Positions 18,853 through 27,434 of a DNA stretch of 64,000 nucleotides are shown one piece after another (position 1 is the stretch's first letter; every line of letters starts with the position of its first letter). The notes beneath the pieces were generated by a model. It was not told the origin of the DNA and made no database searches. It saw only the letters and a list, made by a program, of their open reading frames with translations. Source of the DNA: Trichomonas vaginalis G3 (lineage: Eukaryota; Parabasalia; Trichomonadida; Trichomonadidae). Position numbers and translations under genes: made by a program. The stretch covers positions 10,912,001-10,976,000 of the forward strand of contig NC_067203.1 of NCBI RefSeq assembly GCF_026262505.1. The letters are read 5' to 3'.

Positions 18853-20049
18853 ATGGAGTCAAATTGGAGAGCAATTGGTGAAAATATATCAAAATATATC
18901 GATGATGATGAGTTCTTATCTAATACAAAACCTCTACAAATGTGTAAAATTTTAAATTACGCAACATTAACGTCAAATCAATTTGCAAACTTGTTCAAAA
19001 ATCTTTCTGAACATTATGGTAAAGATGACATGTTTAAGATGATGAGTCGTGCACGTACAGTCGATTTCAAGACATTCCAAGAAGTTGAAGAAGTTGAAGA
19101 TACTTTCAACTCTGTTCTTGGAATTCCGACACTTTCTAAAATATTTTCATTCTACAAGAATTCACCACGAACCGAAGCTAATTCAAAACCCGATGAATGC
19201 TGTTGCGGTAGCAATTCTCTTGCAAATAAACCTCCCAAATCAATATCACTTGGTAGTGGTGGTTACAGAGTAAAAGTAAATTGTATGGATCATTTCATTA
19301 TAAATGTTTCTGGTGTTAGAGATGATATGAGTTCGACAGAATTTTTACAACAAATCGCACAAGCAGCGGTTTTAACACCAAATGATTTCAAAATAGTATT
19401 TGGTATAAGACAATTCTTTGAAAATCATCCTTTATCAGATTATAAAATGCATGATGGAAGTGTTCTTAAACTTTCTTTAAGAAATCGCGGGGGAAAACCA
19501 GTCATATATTTGTATCCAAAAAAAGAAATGGATGTTAATGTTAACATCAAAATCAATGATGGAATTTTTTCATTTGTTTACCCATCTTTCGATGAAGGAA
19601 GCACATGGAAAGTTAAAGCATATCCATCAGGAGAAATCGAACACCTTGGAAAGAAGATGAGATATCTCTTCTGGGAAACACTCTTCTATCCTAATCTCAA
19701 CATGGGACGAGGTTTCATCATCAAAGGCGAAGATTGTGTTGATTTCTTCCATGATAAACTCAAAATGATGAATCTCAATGATTGTGAGATATGTGACTTC
19801 ATCACATACTGGTGTCCAAAACTTGTCTCTTACAAATTCGTCAAAATATGCTTCCAATTCGAAAACTTCGACGATATGTGTCCACTGACTGTCGAACCTA
19901 AACCACAGAACGTAAACAGAGTCTTCTTCGCTGCTCTTCCTCTCGACTCTCCTTGTGATATTGAACCACAAGATCTTCCAAGATTCAATCGTGATGGCTT
20001 CACAGTTATCGAATGGGGTGGTACAATCGTTTCAACTTTAAACTACTAA
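18853..20049 (+). CDS. Helical domain + ubiquitin-like domain + KPVIYLYP domain protein
   Basis: 398 residues in three parts. Residues 1-100 are an alpha-helical domain like the N-terminus of T. vaginalis ankyrin proteins (CKILNYATLTSNQFANL). Residues about 138-214 read as a ubiquitin-like fold that ends LSDYKMHDGSVLKLSLRNRGG, closely following the ubiquitin C-terminus. Residues 215-398 start KPVIYLYPKKE and contain LFWE, GRGFIIKGED and GFTVIEWGG; I recall this pattern from uncharacterised bacterial proteins. The RGG-K junction resembles a ubiquitin-fusion cleavage site, so two products could be released; that is inference. A near copy lies inverted at 25,309-26,502. Function is unknown. Confidence 0.8.
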   Translation: MESNWRAIGENISKYIDDDEFLSNTKPLQMCKILNYATLTSNQFANLFKNLSEHYGKDDMFKMMSRARTVDFKTFQEVEEVEDTFNSVLGIPTLSKIFSFYKNSPRTEANSKPDECCCGSNSLANKPPKSISLGSGGYRVKVNCMDHFIINVSGVRDDMSSTEFLQQIAQAAVLTPNDFKIVFGIRQFFENHPLSDYKMHDGSVLKLSLRNRGGKPVIYLYPKKEMDVNVNIKINDGIFSFVYPSFDEGSTWKVKAYPSGEIEHLGKKMRYLFWETLFYPNLNMGRGFIIKGEDCVDFFHDKLKMMNLNDCEICDFITYWCPKLVSYKFVKICFQFENFDDMCPLTVEPKPQNVNRVFFAALPLDSPCDIEPQDLPRFNRDGFTVIEWGGTIVSTLNY

Positions 20050-20284
20050 TTTTTTATTTTGAGCAAACAAATAAGTATATAATGAGTAATAAAACATTTT
20101 TATAAGACATAAATTTCAAAATTATTTGGTTGAATTGTTTAACGATATGATTAAAAGAGGTAAAGGGATTATTGATGACATACTTCACGCACACTTAGAC
20201 AAAGTTTTCGTCTAAAGTATACTAAATAAACATTCTATACATTTTTGCTTAATCTTTTTTTTTATTTGATATATTAACATTCAT

Positions 20285-20348
20285 AGATAAATTGATTAAT
20301 GTATAGCTGTTTCATTCTCTCACGATTGATATATTGAAATCATATGCA
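20285..20348 (+). repeat. 64-bp dispersed repeat, copy 1
   Basis: It begins AGATAAATTGATTAATG and ends CATATGCA, and matches the copies at 20,713 and 20,770 essentially base for base. Confidence 0.9.
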
Positions 20349-20712
20349 TTCAGTTATTGCATGCATTATTAATGATTTCATCTCATACTTGTGATTTTTT
20401 GCAATATATATAATTCAAAATGTGAGAGAATATAGATTTGCACATTTAAAGAGAATACATATATATGTATATATATAATTTCATTTATTGCATTCTGATA
20501 ATTGCCAAATTTCTGGAATACAAATAAACTTTGTATTAATTTTAATTTTTATCTAAATAAATGTTATATCATGTGCAAAAAGTTTTTTAATAAGTATTAA
20601 GTAAGAAACAACAATAGACATAAGTGAAAAAGGAATCTTATTATTAATTCATGAAATCCATTGTAACAAAAATTTTCAGAGTTTGATCACAAAATAATTG
20701 AACAAACTCTAC

Positions 20713-20761
20713 AGATAAATTGATTAATGTATAGCTGTTTCATTCTCTCACGATTGATATA
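20713..20761 (+). repeat. 64-bp repeat, copy 2 (first 49 bases only)
   Basis: Same sequence as copy 1 up to GATTGATATA, then interrupted by an 8-base spacer before copy 3. Confidence 0.9.
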
Positions 20762-20769
20762 GCTTCTAC

Positions 20770-20833
20770 AGATAAATTGATTAATGTATAGCTGTTTCAT
20801 TCTCTCACGATTGATATATTGAAATCATATGCA
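20770..20833 (+). repeat. 64-bp repeat, copy 3
   Basis: Full-length match to copy 1. Copies 2 and 3 form a short tandem pair with a period of 57 bases. Confidence 0.9.
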
Positions 20834-21416
20834 AAATGGATTTTTAATACCTATTAAGTAAATGATAAAATTAAGCTTCAAATTTTATTGATTCTATGTT
20901 TCTTGTTCAATTTTTTTCCAATACTAATTTGAAATATTAAATAAGTTTCTTCTACGTAATCTTAACAATACCATTCCAAAATTATAACAAAATATGTTAT
21001 ATGATGAATCGAAATGTCGTTCTAATACAATCCTTGATTGATAGGTTATTTTATCAAAAGCCAAGATTTTCCTTAGAAAATTGTATCTCTCATATTGTAC
21101 TTTTTAAGGGCTTGTACTCAATATGAGAAAGAATGTCTTTCAAGATTAGAAGAAAGGGTACTCGCACATATCTTTGTTATTCGTGGTTGAATGTTACGCA
21201 ATGTACTTTCACATTAGGAACGACTTCAAGCACATTCTAAATCCATCTTTGAAATACTATCTAGATGTTGAATATCAGCTATTTTTAAATTGTAAAATTC
21301 ATTATATTCCTATTATTTAAGCTAATTTATAAAAGCATTCAATATCCCTCATCATTTTTTTTTGAAAATAAAATTAACGAAAATTTTTTATTTTTGTAAA
21401 TTGCGTCTCCTCTGTA

Positions 21417-24400
21417 ATGTCTGATCTAGAAGAAAAGGTGCGCAATTATGCAAAACAGCTTGATGAAATTAAATCTCAAAGTTGTAAGCCATCAGAGACA
21501 GAAGATTACGAAAAACAAATCGAAAAACTAGTCAATACAATAGAAAAGGCATCATATCAATCCGAAATCTACGAAGAAACAGAAGTATTTAAAATAGACG
21601 ATGAAATGATTAATGGATTCATCGATTCGAATTTTAGAAAATTAACGACTTCTACAGAAGCTGCAGTAAATGATGTCAAGGAACTTGATCAATCCAAAAT
21701 ATTATTAACTGCTTTAGCATCATCTGAACTAAAGACAGATAGTCCACTAAATAACAGTTCACAATTCCAAGATGATGGCGTGTTTGTTAATACAAATATG
21801 TTAGTCAAAGACGAAAATGCACAAAGAGTTAAAAATCGATTAAAACGAACCCCGAAAGACAGAGTTTTCCTTGATGAACAATCAAATCTCAAGCTTGACC
21901 CATTATTTATCAGACAAACTCCACCACAACTGAATTACAAATACAAAAAAGGAGATTATATCGAAAATGTACCATATTATTCCGTTGACGAAATACATAC
22001 AAGTTTTTATCCTGCATTTTTTTGGGATCCTACAAATGTAAGTGTCAACGACATACTTCGTGTTGAAATTAAAAATATAAAATACGATGTTCATGCATTA
22101 TCTTCAGATCAATTTTATTATTCCAAGAAATTAGAATCATTATACAACGCCTATATGCAACATTCCAACGAATCACTCATTGCATTTTATAAATCACGCA
22201 TTAAAATACTTAGACATTCTTTAAAAGAGAATCCAGATAATAAAGTCGAAATTTTAAGCGATATTATTAATTGTCGAGAAGAAATAGACAAAGAAGAGCA
22301 AAAATTACAATCTTATAAAGATCAATTAACTGTTATTTGGCAAAATTTACAACAACTTAGATCAAATTCTTTTGTTGAAACTCCAATCGCTCTAAAATGG
22401 TATTCCAAGAAATATTCAGAAGAAGATAAAACTAAATTACAGAAAAAACAAGAGAAAACCTTTAAAAAACGCATAAATGAAATTATTGAATACAATTATC
22501 TAATTTCTGGCGAAAAATTAGAGGAGAAACAACTTTACAATGACTTAATGAAGCACAGAAAACAATTAGGATTGCCAAATGCCGGAGATACAGAATGGAA
22601 TCCGAAATTAACAACAGTTGAAACAACAGAAGACAGTAAAATACCAAATTCTGAAGTTCAGAGACTCAATCAGGCATCGGAAACATACAACTACGTCAAG
22701 ATTATTGTTGGTGGACAACAAGCAATATCAATGGCCTCATCTTTGGATTCAGATTTCACATCTCAAGTTAATTTCGGGGCGAAATTCATAATAACGAGAA
22801 TTCCGAAGTACATCAATATAGAGATATGGGAACAGAGTAAGAATGGAGTGTTTAAAGTTTGCGATACAACACTTCCTGTTTTCAACGGAGAGCCAGCAAA
22901 ATATTATGAAAATCACTTCACTTCTGACACTCCTCTTTCCAATGGAAAACTTGTTGAAGGAAATATCTTAGGAGCGGCATTTATATGTGTTAATCCTAAT
23001 GCTAGTATCACGAGAATTAGACAGAACAAACCCCACCAAAAAGCAGAAAAACAAATTTCTGTTTCAGGAATTCCAGGGAGACAAAGAACATTTGCATGTT
23101 CCGCAGTTAGTGAAGAACATTGCGATCCAAATGATCCACAAATCATTGAAGCTCTTTCTTTTAACGCTGATCCAAATGACAACAAAGACAGAGACATGAT
23201 GAGATTTAAATTAGACAACAAGAAAAATGATACATTATTAGCATCAATGGCTCCGACAATTGTATTTAAGAATCCAATAGATATCAGGGAAAAGAAGAAA
23301 GAAGAGAAAGAAGAAAACAAAATATGTTATGATGAAATTGTTTCTGAAATAAAATCAGAATCTCCTTTTTCAATTTTGAAAAAGATTTGGAACTTTTTGT
23401 TTATGAAAAGAAGACCTTTGTTTACTTACGAACAAGAAAGAGAAGCAACAGAAGAACCACAAACATTGTTCGTAAGGATTTCAGCATTAATGAATTGTCC
23501 AAAAAGAACAGAAATGTGTTTAATCGACAAAGAATTGAATTCTCAAGGTTATTACAGCGAAAATGGAAAGAAACCAAGGATATCAATGATAGCGATATGC
23601 GAAGATCAAGTGTACGAATCAACACCAATGAAAACAGTTGCTGATAGATGGGATTGCGAATTCGAAATTGATGTTTCAAAATGTCCGAATTTTTATTTGT
23701 CAAATTTGACATTGAACTTTTTTGACAATGTTGAATATCAATTTCCACAGCTAGGAAACAAAAAAGAATCACATTATATAGGACAATTGGAGATCCCTCT
23801 TTCATCAATCATTGAAAACAAATGTAACTTAAATGGAACATTTTCAATCAATACTCCAATGACAAATTTGACAAATTCCAATGATAAATTAATGAGAGTA
23901 CAAATGAGTTGTTCCATCAACAAAAACAATTTGTTTAAAGATACAAAAGATGATGACACCATGCTTGATAGTAACGGAATTCCTTTGTGTGATTATTTGT
24001 ATAAAATTTCTTTGCCAGAACATGAAAAAGATGTGACATCAATTTTAAGATTTGTTTCAATGTTTCCTGTATCACAAAAAGATCAAGGAATTGTTTTCAA
24101 TGCTCAAGAGATTATTGACAATAGCTTAGGATCAAGTTTAGAGCTCTGCATCTTGCTTTCTTGTTACTTATTGACTTTGAATTATAATCCATGCATAATT
24201 TTGTGCAATGATATAATAAGAGGAGAAAATGCTTATGTTTTTGTTGAAATCGATGGCAGTAAATATTATATGGATCCGACGAAGAACAAAAGATATTTAT
24301 ATTGCCCGTTTTACAGAGTAAATGCTATTATCGACAAAGATGGCGTTTATCTTCCTTTGACTAGCGTTTACAATCCGGATTATCACGACCAAGTTTACTG

Positions 24401-24884
24401 GAAGAAAGTTAGAACAGCAAAGTCAAAACAACAAGAGGAAATAGAGATTAAATACGCAGAACCTGAATGCGATACAGAAGAATTGTCAAAGGCAATATTT
24501 AAAGCTGTAAGAAGCACTGCAAAGAAATATTCGGCGCGAAAAATTAAATGGAATAGAAGCGTTTCTTTAAACCTCGAAAAAATCATTGATGCATGCGAAA
24601 ATCAATTACAAACAGGAACAATTTCTAATGATGTTTCTTTTTATTGCGAAGCATCAGCAATAAGAGCTATTGGAGCTCCATTTGTTCATTATTATTTCAT
24701 GAGAGATAATGATTTGGATAATTTTATTGATATTGTTTGTGCAACACTTGAAAATCAGCACTTTTATAGTATTGAAGGTGATAATATAATAAGCGGCTTG
24801 TCAGTTAAGGTTTTCCCTCATGAAAACGGCATTTACGCTGTTTGGGTTTTCCTCGCGTCAGTTCACAAACTTTCAAATGATTAA
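21417..24884 (+). CDS. CC2D2A-like ciliary transition-zone protein
   Basis: 1,155 residues. The first third is coiled-coil and charged, containing the family-like SFYPAFFWDP region near 200. A middle segment near 660-830 (LFVRISALMNCPKRTE through YIGQLEIPLSSI) reads as a C2 domain. The part from about 865 (ILRFVSMFPV, then ELCILLSCYLLTLNYNPCIILCNDI and AYVFVEIDGSKYYMDPTKN) matches the transglutaminase-like, probably inactive domain typical of CC2D2A. CC2D2A belongs to the MKS module gating the base of cilia and flagella, which fits a flagellated parabasalid. An ATG opens the frame but no clear initiator is seen. It lies between the two arms of an inverted duplication. Confidence 0.75.
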   Translation: MSDLEEKVRNYAKQLDEIKSQSCKPSETEDYEKQIEKLVNTIEKASYQSEIYEETEVFKIDDEMINGFIDSNFRKLTTSTEAAVNDVKELDQSKILLTALASSELKTDSPLNNSSQFQDDGVFVNTNMLVKDENAQRVKNRLKRTPKDRVFLDEQSNLKLDPLFIRQTPPQLNYKYKKGDYIENVPYYSVDEIHTSFYPAFFWDPTNVSVNDILRVEIKNIKYDVHALSSDQFYYSKKLESLYNAYMQHSNESLIAFYKSRIKILRHSLKENPDNKVEILSDIINCREEIDKEEQKLQSYKDQLTVIWQNLQQLRSNSFVETPIALKWYSKKYSEEDKTKLQKKQEKTFKKRINEIIEYNYLISGEKLEEKQLYNDLMKHRKQLGLPNAGDTEWNPKLTTVETTEDSKIPNSEVQRLNQASETYNYVKIIVGGQQAISMASSLDSDFTSQVNFGAKFIITRIPKYINIEIWEQSKNGVFKVCDTTLPVFNGEPAKYYENHFTSDTPLSNGKLVEGNILGAAFICVNPNASITRIRQNKPHQKAEKQISVSGIPGRQRTFACSAVSEEHCDPNDPQIIEALSFNADPNDNKDRDMMRFKLDNKKNDTLLASMAPTIVFKNPIDIREKKKEEKEENKICYDEIVSEIKSESPFSILKKIWNFLFMKRRPLFTYEQEREATEEPQTLFVRISALMNCPKRTEMCLIDKELNSQGYYSENGKKPRISMIAICEDQVYESTPMKTVADRWDCEFEIDVSKCPNFYLSNLTLNFFDNVEYQFPQLGNKKESHYIGQLEIPLSSIIENKCNLNGTFSINTPMTNLTNSNDKLMRVQMSCSINKNNLFKDTKDDDTMLDSNGIPLCDYLYKISLPEHEKDVTSILRFVSMFPVSQKDQGIVFNAQEIIDNSLGSSLELCILLSCYLLTLNYNPCIILCNDIIRGENAYVFVEIDGSKYYMDPTKNKRYLYCPFYRVNAIIDKDGVYLPLTSVYNPDYHDQVYWKKVRTAKSKQQEEIEIKYAEPECDTEELSKAIFKAVRSTAKKYSARKIKWNRSVSLNLEKIIDACENQLQTGTISNDVSFYCEASAIRAIGAPFVHYYFMRDNDLDNFIDIVCATLENQHFYSIEGDNIISGLSVKVFPHENGIYAVWVFLASVHKLSND

Positions 24885-25304
24885 TTTGCATAACTTTTAT
24901 TATTTGTATATTATATGTTTTGTATGTTTTAAAATTGTATATCATTGTTAATTTTTCTGTATTATTTTTTTAAAGGGCCAACATATTCATAGATATCGCA
25001 TTTCATGTGCTCGTCAATAAACCTAAAAAAAATTTTTTTTATTTGGTGATCATTAGCCAAAAAATCCCATTCAACCTAGCTTGAGATCATCAAGATATTA
25101 AAGGTCTTTAAACTCATTATCGATAATTCCAATAACAATATGTTTACACCGAATTAAAACTGCTCTATATCTGTACAAAAAGGAATCCTAGACACCGCAA
25201 AATTTACATAAGTTGCTATGAATTGTTAGTGATTACTAATTAGATAACTTGAAATGTAATACAATTTTCTTTTATTTAGGATCATTTTTTACTTACAAAA
25301 GGAA
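24885..25304. other. Intergenic, no supported gene
   Basis: AT-rich spacer between two convergent genes. Nothing beyond short A/T runs is seen. Confidence 0.6.
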
Positions 25305-25308
25305 ACAT

Positions 25309-25863
25309 TTAGTAGTTTAAAGTTGAAACAATTGTTCCGCCCCACTCGATAACTGTGAAGCCATCACGATTGAATCTTGGAAGATCTTGTGGTTCAATAT
25401 CACAAGGGGAGTCGAGAGGAAGAGCAGCGAAGAAGACTCTGTTTATGTTTTGTGGTTTAGGTTCGACAGTCAGTGGACACATATCGTCGAAGTTTTCGAA
25501 TTGGAAGCATATTTTGACGAATTTGTAAGAGACAAGTTTTGGACACCAGTATGTGATGAAGTCACATATCTCACAATCATTGAGATTCATCATTTTGAGT
25601 TTATCATGGAAGAAATCAACACAATCTTCGCCTTTGATGATGAAACCTCGTCCCATGTTGAGATTAGGATAGAAGAGTGTTTCCCAGAAGAGATATCTCA
25701 TCTTCTTTCCAAGGTGTTCGATTTCTCCTGATGGATATGCTTTAACTTTCCATGTGCTTCCTTCATCGAAAGATGGGTAAACAAATGAAAAAATTCCATC
25801 ATTGATTTTGATGTTAACATTAACATCCATTTCTTTTTTTGGATACAAATATATGACTGGCAT
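25309..25863 (-). CDS. KPVIYLYP-type domain, separate frame in the second copy
   Basis: 184 codons beginning ATG-CCA-GTC-ATA, equal to residues 215-398 of the 18,853 gene with Met in place of Lys215 and only about one other change seen (Val to Ile in QNVNRV). It follows directly on the stop codon of the upstream frame. It may be translated on its own, or the two frames may be a pseudogene. No own promoter is visible because the upstream sequence is coding. Confidence 0.55.
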   Translation of the reverse strand: MPVIYLYPKKEMDVNVNIKINDGIFSFVYPSFDEGSTWKVKAYPSGEIEHLGKKMRYLFWETLFYPNLNMGRGFIIKGEDCVDFFHDKLKMMNLNDCEICDFITYWCPKLVSYKFVKICFQFENFDDMCPLTVEPKPQNINRVFFAALPLDSPCDIEPQDLPRFNRDGFTVIEWGGTIVSTLNY

Positions 25864-26502
25864 TTATACGCGAGATCTTAAATAAAGTTTAAGAACACTT
25901 CCATCATGCATTTTATAATCTGATAAAGGATGACTATTTAGGATTGTTTTCCCATTTAATAATCTGATAACGAAATCATGTGGCGATAAACTTAAATCTG
26001 TTAAAACCGCTGCTTGTGCGATTTGTTTTAAAAATTCTGTTGAATCCATATCATCTCTAACACCATAAACATCTGTGGTTAAACCCGAAATTTTTATTAT
26101 TACTCTATAACCACCACAACCAAGTGATATTGATCTGGGAAGTATACTTGCATGAAATTTATTGGGTTTTGAATTAGCTTCGGTTCGTGGTGAATTCTTG
26201 TAGAATGAAAATATTTTAGAAAGTGTCGGAATTCCAAGAACAGAGTTGAAAGTATCTTCAACTTCTTCAACTTCTTGGAATGTCTTGAAATCGACTGTAC
26301 GTGCACGGCTCATCATCTTAAACATGTCATCTTTACCATAATGTTCAGAAAGATTTTTGAACAAGTTTGCGAATTGATTTGACGTTAATGTTGCGTAATT
26401 TAGGATTTTACACATTTGTAGAGGTTTTGTATTAGATAAGAACTCATCATCATCGATATATTTTGATATATTTTCACCAATTGTTCTCCAATTTGACTCC
26501 AT
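25864..26502 (-). CDS. Helical + ubiquitin-like domain protein, second copy, ends at the GG site
   Basis: 212 residues. The first 112 equal the 18,853 gene except Ala7 to Thr. The ubiquitin-like domain is diverged but keeps HPLSDYKMHDGSVLKL and is in places closer to ubiquitin (VIRLLNGKTILNS). It ends LRSRV-stop, so the Gly-Gly of the first copy is absent and the stop codon sits at the position of its second Gly. The upstream initiator seen in copy 1 is altered. It could be a pseudogene or an un-fused version. Confidence 0.55.
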   Translation of the reverse strand: MESNWRTIGENISKYIDDDEFLSNTKPLQMCKILNYATLTSNQFANLFKNLSEHYGKDDMFKMMSRARTVDFKTFQEVEEVEDTFNSVLGIPTLSKIFSFYKNSPRTEANSKPNKFHASILPRSISLGCGGYRVIIKISGLTTDVYGVRDDMDSTEFLKQIAQAAVLTDLSLSPHDFVIRLLNGKTILNSHPLSDYKMHDGSVLKLYLRSRV

Positions 26503-26610
26503 GAATCAAAATAAAAATTTAATTTTGAATTTTTTTCCACCTCAGAAATCAAAAGTCGTAAATGTCAATAAAAAATATCAAAATTCAATAATTACTGCTA
26601 TTACAGTGCT

Positions 26611-27434
26611 CAAATTTGATATATTCTATTATACAATATTTGAATTTCTCTAAAGTCAAATTAGGTAAAAATTTACCCATCACATGAGAATTGTTTATTA
26701 TGAGGAATGATGAATTTGTGAGAATTTGATATTCTTGATAAATTTGCCATTAAATCAACTATTATGATTGAATTTCATTATAAAAATGGTTTTAATTTTG
26801 AATCTCCATAATTTTTAAGTAAATCGCTTTAATTATATGAAAAATGAAAGAAAATATGAATTTCTCTATAAAGCAGCTAATATTCATGCCTTAAGTATCC
26901 ATAACACATAATTATTCTCAATAATAAAAATCTCATTAAAAAAACTGATGGAATAGTTTGTTTAATGTGAACAAATGCAGGAATAGAACTAAATAGTCAA
27001 TTATTGACGATAATAATATATAAAATTATCGTTTTTGACTGACTTTTTGAAAGATTATTGAATTCTTTTCAAATAAAATCTTTTTTTGGGCAAAAACGCT
27101 TTCTTCTATAGATAACTCGGAAGATTTTAGCCAATTAATAAAAAATGGACCACTTTTGAATTTAAATTTTGAGAATGGTGAACTACTAAAGTCGAAATTA
27201 TTATAATAATGTGTGATTTTGCAGCAAAATTGAACAATCACAGATATAAACTCTTGCCATTTTGTTTTCAATATCGAAATTGTGAGAGGCTACCAAATAA
27301 TCAATTCAAATTATTTGAAACAAACTGTTCAAAAATTTTTAACTTGATATAATAATGGAAAAATCAATAAAACATATTAAACTAAGTATATAAAATATCA
27401 ATTGAAATCACGAAAATTTTATTTATTGAAATCA
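26611..27434. other. Intergenic, no supported gene
   Basis: Very AT-rich. An 81-codon minus frame here has no features of a gene. Confidence 0.6.

Larger units (their letters stand above)
18750..20050 (+). repeat. Left arm of a 1.3-kb inverted duplication
   Basis: This arm holds the gene at 18,853 and about 100 bp of its upstream sequence. It matches 25,305-26,610 in reverse orientation. The central ubiquitin-like cassette is much more diverged than the flanks. The arms are separated by about 5.2 kb that contain the CC2D2A-like gene. Confidence 0.9.
20050..21416. other. Intergenic with three copies of a 64-bp repeat
   Basis: Apart from the repeats listed separately, the stretch is AT-rich and has no supported gene. 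A 35-codon fragment ending at about 20,214 looks protein-like but has no start and no recognised family. Confidence 0.5.
25305..26610 (-). repeat. Right arm of the 1.3-kb inverted duplication
   Basis: Reverse-orientation copy of 18,750-20,050. The N-terminal and C-terminal coding parts are nearly identical (one difference visible in the first 112 residues), while the ubiquitin-like part differs at many sites. Confidence 0.9.

Noticed and set aside
20107-20214. 35-codon fragment with IIDDILHAHLDKVFV-like end
   Set aside because: Looks like a real protein end but has an in-frame stop just upstream and no recognisable relative; cannot be called a gene.
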